DNA of 64,000 nt from Coprinellus micaceus (GCA_951394405.1 OX596336.1:4030001-4094000), one strand, 5' to 3'. Positions 11,897 to 25,500 are shown, counted from the stretch's first letter. Translations and numbers: made by a program. The notes: generated by a model not told the origin, from the sequence alone.

Positions 11897-12413
11897 AGCT
11901 GGTTGTAATAATTGGACTTCGGTGAACGTGCGACCGCGATCGCGGTTGGCGTTGGACTTGACGAACATTTTCAACGTTTTTTTAATGTCGGACACGAACG
12001 ATGACCTTGACGTATTGCTGGTGCTTATGTAGGCTGAACTGGACATTAAATGTTGTTCGGGTACACCGTTGAATTTCCGAGCGAGACGTATGTCAGATGG
12101 TATCCCAATCGGTGTGGGCGCCTAAATTTTGATGGGCTGTCCAAGGATAGTATACCTTGTCATTTACCAGTAAATGAAGGCCAAAATACTCTCGAAGAAC
12201 TGTATCGTGTATTCCAGCCCATGCGGAGGGTAACTGTCCTCCAGGGGTATCGGACTCAATGGCGATCACGTTTTAAATGATCCGTTCTGGGCTACAATTT
12301 GACGTCCAACTTGTTCCCGACCCTTCAAAAGCGTTGAATGCTGGTGCCCACAAGCAGCGCTGGGTTGGGATGCCGCCCAGCCTTGTTCCTCCCCTACATC
12401 CTCATCCTCGAGG
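11897..12413. other. intergenic, secreted protein to glycosyltransferase 1
   Basis: No gene recognised. ORFs at 12050-12280 and 12266-12465 have no motif and no splice-consistent continuation. Confidence 0.45.
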
Positions 12414-14124
12414 ATGGATCTCCTACACTGTATGCGCACTAGAATCATCGCGCCGGGATTCATGATCGCATTCTTGCTCTATTTTCTCCACGCGGCGTAC
12501 ACCTCAGCGGGCAACCCGGCCAGGTTCGATGACCTCGACAAGCCAGGTCCAAGTCCCATTTCAACGCCTTCAGCCTCTGAGCGAAATCCTGCCGACCCGG
12601 TGAAGGAATATGGCGACTACTCATTCCTTCCCACTTCGTTATCAGACCCTTTTCCAGCACCAGACGGCAAGAGGAAGGACTATCATGAATGGAACGCCCT
12701 GAGTATAAGGGAGCTCTACGTTTGCATGGCTTTAGATAACTGTGGAGTGAATCAGCGCAAGGTTGCGTTGCTGGCTTCTCATTGGTTTGAAGAAGCGATT
12801 GTACGTGGCTGGAGAGGGGGCGAGGGTGTCTGGTGAGCGTTCTTTTGGATACACGCGCCTCGAATCAGGGCGGGACTAACATGAATCGCTGGTAGGGCCC
12901 TTTCGATGTACAAACACCTCAAAGCGCTGGGGTATACAACATTATTCGCCAATTCATTCGAAGAAGCGCTCGCCATCTATCGTCTCTTCCCCTCGCTCAT
13001 ATCCGTCGTTATCCGTAACAAAGCAGGCGAATGCCATTCTGACCCCAAATGCGTCAAGTCGGAGAGCAATCCCACTGGCATACCAGCGTGGAAGATATTC
13101 GACTTTGAGTATTTCCCTTCAACGACCGGAGGGCACTTCCATGCCAGTTTGATGAAAGGCAAATGGATTCTGAGCGCCAATCCCGAGCGGGGGAACAGTG
13201 CCGCGATTCAGTATATTGGGTGAGTTTGGTTTGGCGCCATATTTCGCCCCAATGTCCTCCAACATTCCTTTAGGTTCTCTGTTGAAGATGCGTGCAAGCG
13301 CAGAACATTTATCCCCTTCTCCCAACGCAAGGACCGGATATTTATGCTGATGAAGCAGCTCACCTATGTCTACGACCACCGCTTTGCATGGAACCGCTCC
13401 TACTTCTCCCTCGCCTCTTCAGAACTCGGTATACCGTTCGTAGGCGCTTGGCTCGTAGACCAGACGTACCAGCGGAAGCCTGAGGAGATGGGTACTATGG
13501 ATGATATCGAGGACCGCGATAAGGGCGTGATAAACCTGATAAGTGGTGCTGGGGCGGACGCAAACCGTACGGCGCGGTTTGGGCCGGAGAGGTGGGCAGC
13601 GGAGGTGGGAATGAGTAAAGCCATGGTGGGGATGGGGAACCCTTGGTGGAGCCCCTCGCCGTACCACGCTCTGTGCGCTGGCGTGCCTTTCATCAATCCC
13701 GTACGATCCGTGATTCCCTCCCCTCCTCGCGCCGAAAGTGCTGACAGACGTGTAGATCATGAACTTCGACCCCAACGACCCGTGGAACAAAGGAAAATGG
13801 TACACGCAGCATCCATCCCTCGTCAGGTTCGATCCTCCGTGAGTCACGCCTTTGCACCCACCGGTCTCCCATCGATCCCTTCGTTCTGACGACCTCGACG
13901 ATAGATACGTCTACCACGTCCACAAGCAAAACTACACGGGGTTCGTGGACGCCCTCAAAGCCGCTACCACGAACGAGATACCCTCTTTCATCCCCGACCA
14001 TATGACGGAGATGGCGGTTCGGGGGCGGGTAAAATACCTCATGGAGCATGATTGGAAGGAGGATGCCCGAAAGCTGCTTGAGGAACGGAAGAAAGAGGGG
14101 AAGGGGTATATATTCGAGCTTTGA
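12414..14124 (+). CDS. GT18-like glycosyltransferase (copy 1)
   Basis: Probable Golgi type II membrane enzyme related to alpha-1,6-mannosylglycoprotein 6-beta-N-acetylglucosaminyltransferase (family GT18, MGAT5-like); fungal activity unproven. Model join(12414..12832,12896..13219,13274..13700,13756..13838,13905..14124), 490 aa. One N-terminal TM (about residues 12-30, APGFMIAFLLYFLHAAYTS), a Pro/Ser-rich stem, then the catalytic region. Landmarks: HWFEEAIVRGW, WKIFDFEYFP, and the conserved C-terminal GMGNPWWSPSPYHALCAG followed by VPFINP and QHPSLVRFDPPYVYHV. These correspond to the nucleotide-sugar-binding end of MGAT5 (GxGxPxxxPxxxEAxxxGxxFxNP). It has an inverted paralogue at 33.0-34.7 kb with the same exon structure and total length. 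Confidence 0.75.
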
Positions 14125-14730
14125 TACTGCTGCCCATTAGTTGACTCGCGCCGCATAGTATGCAAGTCCGTTCGCGGTCACGACCACCGGAATGTGCTGA
14201 CCGTCGCGTCACAGACTCGGTCTGCCTCCCGACCTGCAAAAAGGTCGGAGAGTGCTCCTCGGGCCAAGCACCAAATGCGGTCGTGATATGATGAGTGCCG
14301 TTGTGCCGATAGAATTCGGGGGAGTTCAGTTCAACGAATTGGCTGACACATCCAGTTCAATGAATTGAACTTCAATTCGACGGGTCACGGCAACACTACT
14401 TGGAGGTCCTCAGGTGAAGGCAAGCTGCCGGTGTGGTGGGCGCCAGTGCCGCGCCACGCTCCAGGGGAGGGTGATGCGACCAGTGGTAATCACTGCCGCA
14501 CAACAACGTCCGTATACCATTTTCTCTGCCAGACGTCAATGCGAGATGGGGGCGTATACTTGCTCCAATCGGAGTGCGTGTGTGTACTTAACCAGAGGTC
14601 GGGGTTGAAGCTTTGGAGCCTGAGGCACCTTACTTTCCTTTATTCCCTCCCTTCCTGCCTGTGACTGGTCCCTCTCTTGTTACATTGCCTTACCTGCCAC
14701 ACTCCTTTAGCCCACTCACCCTCTACCATT
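14125..14730. other. intergenic, glycosyltransferase 1 to secreted protein 1
   Basis: No gene seen. Contains an AT-rich imperfect direct repeat of a 'ttcaatgaattg'-like word around 14330-14375 and a CT-rich leader before the ATG at 14731. Confidence 0.45.
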
Positions 14731-16207
14731 ATGGTGATGCTCCGTGCGCTCATCTCCTCGGCTATCCTTCTCGGATGTGCGATACCCTCCTTCGCAACCG
14801 CCCAATTGGACCATATCGGAACCCGTGATTCCGCCGACCTTTCGTTCTATCCTGAGCTCGCTCTTCCCGCTGGCCCCGCCGTCTCAATTCTAGCGCCGGA
14901 AACGAAGCGCGAGGAGCTTGGCGTACGATGGATGACAAACGCCGAAAGGCTTGCGAGGAACCTATCACCAAACCCACCCAAACGAAAGGGCCCATCGAGG
15001 AGGCACGGTAAGTCGGGGCTAACTCCCGGCCCTGCCCTTTAACTGACCGTACTACTGTCAATGATCGCTCGACGAAATTTGTAGTTGCGGCACGCACGAC
15101 GCCCTCCCCTGGTCCTGTGGCTGCGACTACGGGAAGACTAAAGGTCACGGATGCGAACGGCTTGTCTCTGGGATATATGAAGAAGACGTACGCCTCAGCC
15201 GCAAGCATTTTTGGGTTTACTTCGAGCGCATCGGAAGCCCTGGTGTTAACCGTTGGGTATGACTCGCTCTTAGCCAATGGCCCAGCCGAGGTTAAGGTGG
15301 TCGTGAGTTGTTTACTCGGCTTGCTTCACCCGAAGACCTAGCTTATAACCACATTGCATTTCCGCCCAGAACGGACCATCGACTGCCCTCCCGTTCCTTG
15401 GATTTATTAATGGGCCCAACAACTTAGCCCCGGCGCGCGATCTCGGACCTACCTCCCCCAAGTGAGTACTGTTGTCCTCGATTTTGAAGGCGTCCTCACC
15501 CCTCGGCGCAGCCATGTCTTCGTCGTTGGAATCGCAGAACCTGGCAGTAAGAAAGCTCCGTGCCCAATTCTCATCTGGAGCTGAACTGCTTACGATCGCA
15601 GCCCCGCGCGGGTCTTCTGGTTCTAACACCATTGCAAATTCATTCAGCTCTGGCTATTCCCAAAGCGACGTCGTATGCGACTCTTCTTCGACTTTCGACC
15701 CAATCTAACTTCTATCGCAGTGGACGTTCAATGTTGCTGAGAGACGTCTCGTACCAGTCTGGATTAACTCTGGCCTGCGTGAGTAATCACCCCTTCCTTC
15801 TGCGATCGTTCAGACAACTCATTATACCTTGCATCGTAACAGAACCCGTGAATTTTGATCTCTACTACAGGGACGGGAGCTCGAGGCACTTCATCGGCAC
15901 TCCTAATGCACAGGGATTCACGACCACGTTCAGTGGCACGGTCACAGGCCCTCTGGTAAATACCTACCCTTTCTTGATATGAACAATTCATTGACATTCT
16001 CTCTCGACTCAAGCGGTTTATCTTGGAGACCTGAATGAGGTCCCTCTGTGTAGGTGCTTCAACATTGTGTTGCGAGAGCCTCCCATATCAATATCGCCCG
16101 TATCATATCGTCTCATCTACCTAATGCCGTCCGTTATCGAGGTCTTCGTTGACGCTAATGCACTTTTCTACGCGGTGCGCCATTTCCACCGTTGTGACCA
16201 CCGTTGA
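14731..16207 (+). CDS. secreted 'NAERLAR' family protein, copy 1; last exon uncertain
   Basis: Function unknown. Signal peptide at residues 1-23 (MLRALISSAILLGCAI, then ATA). A short propeptide-like segment ends in the family motif MTNAERLARNLSPNPPKRK. The rest is probably beta-rich (LGYMKKTY, YDSLL, PLPFLGFI-like segments). Model join(14731..15007,15085..15302,15370..15461,15512..15546,15602..15672,15721..15778,15843..15955, last exon). Exons 2, 3, 4 and 6 have exactly the lengths of the paralogue at 28.9-30.2 kb (218, 92, 35, 58 nt). For the last exon, the acceptor at 16053 gives a stop at 16152, whereas a weaker one at 16039 gives CFNIVLREP and a stop at 16207. The second resembles the expected family end better. 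Confidence 0.65.
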
Positions 16208-16948
16208 AACACGTGAAGGTAGGCCAGTCCCAATCGGAAAGCCCGATACACCGTGCAGGCAGGGCGAACAAATCTATGTCGTAGTGGGCACTTACAAGGC
16301 TCCCAACATTGTTGGAGGGGATGGGTAGTGAATCGGTCAGAGCCTCGACGGCCCACAAGGCCAGGTGGGAGCTACTTAAACCGAAGGGGCTCAACTCAGA
16401 CCATCTTGATTCTTGGAGAGGTTATGATGCCTGTGGGGTCTGACCTTGTCACACCGGTCGGCCCAGTGACAATTCATATCTAGCCAGGGATGTTTCGCTT
16501 ACGCCTGTATCGAACCACTGCGCGTGCCCAAGACCCGTTGACGTCCACCCTCACCGGCTTCCTCGGTTTGGTCGTCGACTCGAGCAACAACCGACGATGC
16601 CGTTGAATATTGATGTTGAATGGCCGACGTTGAGATTCCCGTTCTATTCGATTTGTGACCTCAATCAGTATTTTTTGGGACTTTATATAAGACAAGAGAC
16701 ACGACCTATCCTCTAGGCTTTGCACCTGGAAGCCCCTGCTGTCGCCGACTGCGAGGCGATTACATAGCTGGTGTGTGCAGTCTACCCCCTACTATGGGTA
16801 GCCTCAGACTGTCCCTATCGTCGTCAACATCGTCGAACCCTTCATGATCAAAGCTATATCTCAAGCCCCTTTTCCTGAAATTTCCGCATGAGCATTCGAG
16901 TTGAACCAGCGGCGGCTGCTCCAAGCATTTTCGAACAGGAAAACCGAC
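16208..16948. other. intergenic between convergent genes
   Basis: Separates the secreted-protein gene from the minus-strand MYND gene. No coding feature seen; ORFs on both strands are short and motif-free. Confidence 0.45.
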
Positions 16949-19038
16949 TCACCCCACCCTGAACGCACTGTTCACAACCTTGTACTTTCCACACTCTCGC
17001 GCATCTTCTTCGTACTTCATCTTGGCGAACACGAACATCGAATCCTTATCGTGGAACGGAAATACGCCTTCCACCAGCACATACTTGTCTGGCTCCTCTA
17101 AGACGTCCTCGACACACCGCTGGATCCGAGCATCCCATACGTGATTGATCCGGCGCCACGTCATTTGGTGAGTATTCAACGACACCTTGTGGAGGTCCAT
17201 GGGCCAGGGATGGTCGAACACGGTGAGGTCGAATAATGAGATCGCAGCTCCTGGAGGGTAGGTCCGTACGCCTTTGGGCGTTAGTTTCTGTCGGTCGTTT
17301 TCGTCTGTACAGAACAATTCGGCTGGCGTGGCTTCGAGATATTCGGGAAGGGGTGGGAGGTAATGATTGGTTAGAACCTCCACGAAGTGGAGGCGGTCGA
17401 GCCAGGTTGACAGGTTTGTCCATACTTTGCAGGTCTTTCGCACTAAAAGAAATGAGGACAACGAGTCAACATCAAAGCTAGTATATACGCAATGTGGGGG
17501 AGTGTGTTTACTTTCGTATTCTTGACCCAGGTATTGGCATTCAACAGAATGAAAGAGTCTCCAATCTTCGGCCTGACAGGTTGCTGAGCAGTAGAAGACA
17601 CCGTGGCATCGACTACAAGACTTGAGAGTGACACCTTCTGCATTTTCAGCCTGTATCGTGGATGAAGAGTGCTACCTGGGGTGTAAGTTTCGCCCCATGT
17701 TAGGCTTAACAAGGCACGCACCTTGGTATTACTGCACATATTTACCGTGGACCCCTCCCTCACCGACGCTGCCTGACGGCCCTGGAGGGCGGCGGTGCTC
17801 ACCTCTTGACAAACCTTCCGTGCGTTGGGCGGCAAGCTAGGGTTGTCCTTCGCCTCGAGAAAGTATTTGAAGTCGCCCCGCTCCTCAACCATGGCGTGGA
17901 TGTTAGTCTTGGTAAGGAATGGGAGGATCCACTGAAGGGCCAATACAGCCGAGGAACGCCCGTAGCGGTTGTATGGGTAGTCCCAGGGCAGGCAGAGAGA
18001 GGCACAACGCATGATACCCCCCGCAATTAGCCGTGGCATAAACCGCTGGGGGTTTGTCGAGTTGTTCAAGACGAACGACACCAGGAAGACCATCGCCGTG
18101 GCGATGTCAACCCAGCAATCACGAATGGCAACACCATAGCGTTGTGCCTTATTCGCGAGGGCTGTAATTGCAGACGCAAACTCGAAAAGGAACCCCTGCC
18201 GCTCGAGGTCCATGGTGATTTGACCCGAGGAGTCGCCGGTGAGGATCGTGGTATTGCTAACGAGCTGAAGCACGGATACAGCCATTTCATGCAGGTTATG
18301 CGAATCAACCATATCCACCATTTGCTGGACACGGCCGATGAGAGCTGCAGCAAACTTTCGCCTCATGTGCGGGGCCTGGGACTTCCACTCCAGCCTCATG
18401 ACATCCCAGACCGAACTGTCTTCAAAGGCTCCTTTGAAGAGTTGAGCCATCGAGCACCCCTCCCCTGAAGAGTCGGGGGTGGATAGGATGAGATACTTGC
18501 CCGCCTGGATTTCTGCTTGACAAAGCAACAGGTAGACCAGCTTCGCAGTCCCGTGAATAAACCACAGCTCTTGCTTGATGGTGTCGTCCCCGGATTTCGC
18601 GAGGATGGCGTATAATGCATCAGCGCAATCCTGGGCAATTTTCTTGTGGCTGATCGAGTGCATCGCATGCGTAACGAGGTAGGCCATCCATCGTACTATT
18701 GCTGCCCAGCGCTCCAAAGTCATTGCCATACACTCGGCGATGTAGACCCCCAATCGAGGAGTACGTCGCTTCGCGTGCAACAGAGACTGGAACAAGGGAA
18801 CGCAGTCGGAAACCGACGAGGAAGCAAGCAAAACCTCCTCGGCCGTAGCTGGTCCTTCAATGCCGCGCGACGGGCCCAAAGGCGGGACCGTTGCGTCGAA
18901 CGCTTCCAGTATCTTCGCTAGCGGTTGAAAGTATTGTTCATCACTTAGGAAATCTGCGACCGCTTGGAAATCTTCGATGGTGGCCTTTCCAGGTATTGCC
19001 CTTTGGATGAGCTGTAAAGGTGTGAACCATGTGTACAT
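16949..19038 (-). CDS. MYND-type zinc-finger protein, copy 1
   Basis: Function unknown; MYND fingers usually mediate protein contacts. Model complement(join(16949..17442,17512..17671,17722..19038)), 656 aa. Residues 1-435 form a long, probably all-helical region (FLSDEQYF near the start). Then comes the MYND finger: NMCSNTKH, a spacer, then CSRCHGVFYCSATCQAEDW and FHSVEC. The first zinc pair reads C-x4-H, not C-x2-C. Both introns lie in or next to the finger. The C-terminal domain (residues about 495-656) has the landmark DPWPMDLHKVSLN and ends SAFRVG. Related copies: an intact one at 30.7-32.8 kb and a broken one at 25.8-26.5 kb. The ATG at 19038 is the first in frame. Confidence 0.7.
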
Positions 19039-21463
19039 GAGTTCCTCTCAAAACGCGTACCCTGGTGTACTTTTGTTGTCTGCGGCGTTCTGCGTCGGGG
19101 GTGTGGTGGGATGGCATCGGTCGTCCTGCCGACCGCGTTGTGGAGCTTTGGGTAGAACTGAGTTTAACTAGACATGCTCTTTAGTGAAGATACCATGAGG
19201 AGCCATAGCCAGTGGTGAGCTTACTGCCTCAAGAGTGATGGAATTCAAATTGGCATGAGAGAGACGGTTGAACAGTTCGACGACAACGATCATGGCACAT
19301 GTTCGGTTAGGGCTACCCAATGTGGTCTATTGGCCCCTATTTTTTATCCCACCATATGCTTGGTAGGTGGAACAGTGTGGGTGGGTGTGGTTCGGTCGGT
19401 ATGACTGGCCCTGGCCTTCGGTTAGCATTTGTAGTAGCTGACCCGTGTCTTACATTCCTCAGAGAGGATCCTAAGGGTAGCTGCCGGTTCACTCTCGCCA
19501 TCCAGGAGCATTATCACAATTTATCAGCCTCTGGCGTCCCAATCATTGGATGGGAGTGTTGGCACACTGCGAGAGACTGACCGAGAGTAGTAAAACGAAG
19601 CAAGGAGCTCATGAGGGTCAGGTTCAAGTTACAAATTCAGTCACAGTTCCTGTTATTCACGTTGCGTATGCACCGCCCAGACGTTGTATCAAGTCTTCTA
19701 AACGGAAATTGGGGATGGATCACATCAGGGGAGGCAGCACTTAAAGATATCTAAGAGAGCCCGTCCCTGTTAGACTTAGTCTGTCCAGAACGCCACCTAG
19801 AACAGCGGTCATACAGAATCTCCACGACTTGATACCTCACTTTTTTATGTCTGGGTCGCGCCGTCGCCCAATCTCCTTCAGGGGACGAGTCCAGCTCTGC
19901 CACACTATCGATGAGACGGCTGGAAATATTGGTTGCATATCCAATTGCGAGGATTAAAATTTGCCAGACTCACCAAAGGTTGGAGGACAAGCGCAGGGCC
20001 GATCACGAGACGCGATGTGTTTGTTTGCGGCTATTGTCACTGTATGCGTCCAGGGCTACGCCGCTTCCTTGCCATCCCCCTTCCCACTGGGCATCTACAC
20101 ATTTCTCAAGGTCCCCCCTTCTCTCCACCTACACATTGAGGTTTTGTCTCTCCTCCGATGTGCGGTCACTGGGGCACATTTAGGCCCAGGGGCCCATCCG
20201 TGTTCCAATCTATGTGCTCATGACCGGCCCTTGCCTAGTGAGTTTGGTCCGATACCGCATTCTCTATGTATTCACACTGACTTGGACCGTGGCGCTCCTC
20301 GGTAGTTATTCACTTTTTAAACTCGTTCTGGGCGCTTGCAAGGATTCAGGCTCTGGGGGGACGCTATGCGGCATGGTCTACAGCTATGGATAAGGTGGGG
20401 GCAGAGGCAAAGACACACAGTCGCGACTTCTCCGCGTCGCTTCATCTCCCAGAGAGCCTTTCCTAATCTCCAGCGTTCACTGTCCTTGTTCACTCAGTGG
20501 AGGGTCGTTTCCCGTTCGCCTGACCCGCTTCGCATTTTTAGCGCCCGCTGTGCACAAGCATCACAGGCGCCCTCGTATAGCCTGCTATGTCCGGTTGCTG
20601 AGGCCTGGCGGTAATCTGGGAATAAGAGCCAGCCAGGTTGGCTCAGGCAACACTCCCACATGATCCCCGATTCGAGTTCACCTGGGACGCCGACTCCCAA
20701 GTTCACATAAACTAACATGCAGCTCGTGCTACGGCAAGGAAACGGTTTGTTCTGCGAGGACACTCACTTGGCGTGGCAGGAATAAATCGATGCTATGGTC
20801 TCCCCATTCGTTCTTAAGGATCAAGTTCTCATTTTTTGGTCCTCAGATACTCTCATAATTGGCTTGTATTGCTGCTGGCTGGGACCAGAGAACCTCTGGG
20901 GACGTTTCCAAAATATAGCGAGGCTAGGGCTAGCCTTTTCCACGGATAGTTGACTCTAATATGGCGATGTTGGTGGGTGCTACCTTCTATCATCGAGAGG
21001 GATCTTCTCACTTCTAGAGTCTGGAAGTTCACGAGACTTCGAGAGGAATTGTGAGCCATTGGCAGACATTCGCCCTCGCCAATGTTGAAAAGTCCAGCCT
21101 CGGGAAGGATGACCAAGCTCTGACATCCCAAGGTTTGGATGCGAATACGACCTCCCTGCGAGAGAGATAGAGAAACGACCGTAACGATATCGAGTTCAAG
21201 TTCATGCGAGTCTCAGGCTGGTCAACTACGGCTAAGGTTAAGGTCAGACTTGCTTGCTTTTGCTTGATCTGAAGGTCAATAGCTTCCAATGAACGCGCTT
21301 GCTGTTTGGCAGTGAACTGGAATTTGTTCACCGCCAACCACGACGTTGAGCGCTTATTCCTTTTCTCCTTCTCCCTTACACGTTACGAAAAGGTCCTCGA
21401 CAGAGTCAGTATTCATCGCTGCTCAGGACAGCGTGACATTTGTTCACATTCAGCCCGCCCACG
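19039..21463. other. 2.4 kb gene-free stretch upstream of RSE1
   Basis: I find no gene. Many short ORFs overlap in all frames, none with a motif or a consistent splice pattern. A decayed insertion is possible but no terminal repeats are visible. Confidence 0.4.
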
Positions 21464-24400
21464 ATGCATCTTTACAACTTGACCCTTCAACCACCTTCTG
21501 CCATCCTCCAGGCCATCGTTGGAAACTTCTCGGGCGCAAGGCAGCAAGAAATCATCGTATCTCATGGCACGAAGCTTGAACTTCTCCGACCGGACCCCCA
21601 GACGGGCAAAGTCTCGACAGTCATCGCGACGGACGTGTTTGGATCCGTGCGCTCGCTCGCAGCGTTCAGATTGACGGGTGGTTCGAAGGGTGAGCAAGTC
21701 GTACGTATCGCCTCGTTTCATCTCTAACTCCTCTCCTCAGACTATGCCATTGTAGGCTCCGACTCCGGACGCGTCGTCATCCTGGACTACGACCCCAAGA
21801 CCAGCACCTTCGTCAAGCTACACCAGGAGACCTTTGGCAAGTCGGGTGCGAGGAGGATCGTGCCGGGGCAGTACCTTGCGACCGACCCCAAGGGCCGTGC
21901 GATGATCATTGGGGCGATGGAAAAGGCCAAGCTGGTGTACATCCTGAACCGCGACGCTGCTGCGAACCTGACGATCTCGTCGCCATTGGAGGCGCACAAG
22001 ACGAACGCAATCATCCACCACATCGTTGGCGTGGATGTGGGCTTCGAGAACCCCATGTTTGCGGCACTGGAGGTGGACTATTCCGAGTCGGATGCGGACC
22101 CAACGGGGGAGGCGTTCAACAGGACGGAAAAGGTGCGTGGACGTACTCTTTACCTAGTGTTGGTGTTGACGTGTTGCAGATGCTGACGTACTACGAACTG
22201 GACTTGGGCCTCAACCACGTCGTCCGCAAATGGAGCGAACCGACCGATCCCCGCGCCAACCTCCTTGTCCAAGTACCCGGAGGCCAGCTAGCTTCGTCTG
22301 ACCGCTACGATGGTCCCTCTGGGGTCCTCGTATGCTGCGAAGACTACATCATCTACCGGCACATGAACGCGCCTCAACATCGAGTCCCCATCCCCCGGCG
22401 CAAGGGTCCCCTAGAGGACCCCAAACGAGGCGTGATCATCACGACCGCCGTCATGCACAAAATGAAAGGCGCGTTCTTCTTCCTCCTCCAAAGCGAAGAC
22501 GGGGACCTGTTCAAGGTGACGATCGAGCACCAAGACCAGGACGTGACGGCGCTCAAGATCAAGTACTTTGACACCGTGCCCGTCGCATCGAGTCTGTGCA
22601 TCCTCAAGTCGGGTTTCCTGTTCGTCGCGAGCGAGTTCGGGAACCATTACCTGTACCAGTTCCTGAAGCTTGGGGATGACGACGAGGAGCCCGAGTTCAC
22701 GTCGACGTCGTACCCTGAATACGGCATGTCCGACCTCCCGCGTGCGTACTTCAAACCTCGGCCCCTAGAGAACTTGGCATTGGCGGACGAACTCCCCTCC
22801 CTGGACCCGATCATCGACTCGAAAGTGCTCAACGTCCTCCCCAACTCTGACACGCCGCAAATCTTCGCCGCGTGCGGACGAGGGGCGCGGAGCACGCTGC
22901 GCACGTTGCGCCACGGGCTGGAGGTGGAGGAGAGCGTGAGCTCGGAGTTGCCGGGTATACCCAATGCGGTGTGGACGGTGAAGAAGACGGAGGCGGATGC
23001 GTACGACAGCTATATCATCTTGTCCTTCGTCAACGGCACCCTCGTTCTGTCCATCGGCGAAACCATCGAGGAAGTGCAGGACACGGGCTTCCTCTCGTCA
23101 TCGCCCACCATCGCGGTGCAGCAGATCGGCAGCGACGCCCTCCTCCAGGTGCACCCACACGGGATCCGGCATGTGTTGTCGGATAGGAGGGTGAATGAGT
23201 GGAAGGTGCCAGAAGGGCGGACGATCGTTCAGGCGACTACGAATAAGAGGCAGGTGGTAGTTGCATTGAGCAGTGCGGAGTTGGTGTATTTCGAGCTGGA
23301 TTTGGATGGCCAATTGAACGAGTATCAGGATAGGAAGGCGATGGGGAGTACGGTATTGGCGTTGAGTATTGGAGAGGCGCCGGAGGGGAGGCAGAGGACG
23401 CCCTATCTAGTATGCTTACTATCTCCAGTGGTTCTTTCTGGTTGACTGATTGCGTCCGTTCTTTTAGGCCGTTGGATGTGAAGACCAGACTGTCCGCATT
23501 ATTTCTCTTGACACAGAAAGCACCCTCGAGACTCTGAGTTTGCAAGCCCTCACTGCCCCCCCATCCTCAATTTGCATCGCCGACATGTTGGATGCGTCTA
23601 TCAACAAGTCGCAACCCACTATGTTCGTGAACATTGGCCTGCAGAATGGTGTCCTCCTCAGGACAGTCCTGGACCCAATGAACGGGCAGCTGACCGATAC
23701 CCGGACTCGGTGCGTGTCTCTTCCGTCCCTTCCGTCCTTCCTACATCCTTCCATCTGGAAGTACCTGTTCCTGACGTTCGGTTTATTGTATAGGTTCCTG
23801 GGAACTCGCCCGATCAAATTGGTTCGTGTGATGGTGCAGAAGAACCCAGCTATCCTTGCTCTATCGTCGAGATCGTGGATCAACTATACGCATCAGAACC
23901 TGATGCACTTCACCCCTCTCATATACGATAACCTCGACTATGCATGGAGCTTCTCGGCGGAGCTGAGTCCTGAGGGGTTGATTGGAATTGCTGGGAACGT
24001 TCTGAGGTAGGTCCCTTTCAATTTTTATCGCAAGGCGTCTTTGAGAGCTGAATGAACGAAATAGGATCTTTGTGATTCCGAAGCTTGGGACGAAGTTGAA
24101 GGAGGATGTTATCCCGCTTGACTATACCCCTCGGAAGTTCGTGACGCACCCCGAAAACCAATACTTCTACCTGGTTGAGGGCGATAACCGGACACTCGGT
24201 GAAGGTGCCGCACAGGAGACAATCCAGAAGCTGGTATGTCGACTTGGTTTCAACCCCACCTTCCCTCCCCCCGTGTTGACACCTTCCCCTCAGAGAAAAG
24301 AAGGCAAACGCGTCGACGACGAAATCATCAACCTCCCTCCAGCTGAATTCGGGCGCCCAAAACAAGCCTCAGGCACCTGGGCCGCCAACGTCCGAATCAT

Positions 24401-25500
24401 CGACCCGATCGAGAATGCCACCATCGCTGTTGTCCCCATCGACGGCAACGAGGGAGTCTTTTCTGTTGCTGTCGTGCCCTTCTCTGCTCGGAACGGGGAA
24501 CTGCATTTGGTTGTGGGTACGGCTTCGGATACGACTGTGTCGCCGAGGTCATGTTCGTCCGGGTATCTGAGGACGTATAAGTTTGTGGATGAGGGGAGAG
24601 GACTAGAGTTTATGCACAAAACGGAGTGCGATGATGTCCCCCTTGCGCTGTTGGCGTTCCAGGGAAGGCTCGTGGCGGGTGTGGGGAAGAGTTTGAGGAT
24701 TTATGATATCGGGAAGAAGAAGCTGTTAAGGAAGGTTGAGAATAAAGTGAGCCTTTCCTCACCCCCCCCTTTTACATAGTGCTCATTCGGCTTAGTCCTT
24801 CACAACGGCGATCGTCACCCTTCAAACCCAAGGCTCAAGAATCATCGTTGGGGACATGCAAGAGTCCATCCAATACGTCGTCTACAAAGCCCCCGAAAAC
24901 CGCCTCCTCACCTTCGCCGACGACAACCAGCCGCGCTGGGTCACCGCCGCAACGATGGTCGACTACAACACTATTGCCGCTGGGGACCGTTTCGGCAACG
25001 TCTTTGTCAATCGGCTCGACGCCAAGATCTCCGAACAAATCGACGACGACCCCACAGGCGCTGGAATCCTGCACGAAAAGTCTATCCTGATGGGTGCCCC
25101 CCACAAAACAGAGATGTTGTGTCACTTCCATGTTGGGGACCTCATCACGTCGATACACAAGGTGTCATTGGTAGCAGGGGGACGGGAGGTCCTTTTGTAT
25201 ACGGGGTTGCACGGGACGATTGGGATCCTCGTGCCGTTTGTCTCGAAGGAGGATGTCGACTTTATTTCGACGCTGGAGCAGCACATGCGGAGTGAGCAGC
25301 CTAGTCTTGTGGGGAGGGATCAGCTGGCGTGGAGGGGGTATTATGTACCCGTGAAGGCGGTTGTGGATGGGGATCTGTGTGAAACCTACGCGAGGTTGGC
25401 GGCGAGTAAGCAGAGTGCGATTGCGGGAGAGCTGGATAGGACGGTTGGGGAGGTGTTGAAGAAGTTGGAGCAGATGAGGGTTACGTCGAGTGGGTTCTAA
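21464..25500 (+). CDS. RSE1: pre-mRNA-splicing factor RSE1 / SF3B subunit 3 (SAP130)
   Basis: Subunit of the SF3b complex of the U2 snRNP in the nucleus, needed for branch-point recognition. Model join(21464..21689,21741..22132,22180..23409,23468..23709,23794..24006,24065..24233,24294..24746,24796..25500), 1209 aa, the usual length. It starts [14 protein letters not shown], then [12 protein letters not shown], has [12 protein letters not shown] and [13 protein letters not shown] in the propeller domains, and ends with the CPSF_A-type domain ([21 protein letters not shown], end [11 protein letters not shown]). The 60-nt intron 24234-24293 is in frame, so retention would add 20 residues. It is the conserved single-copy anchor between the two duplicated gene sets. 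Confidence 0.95.
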
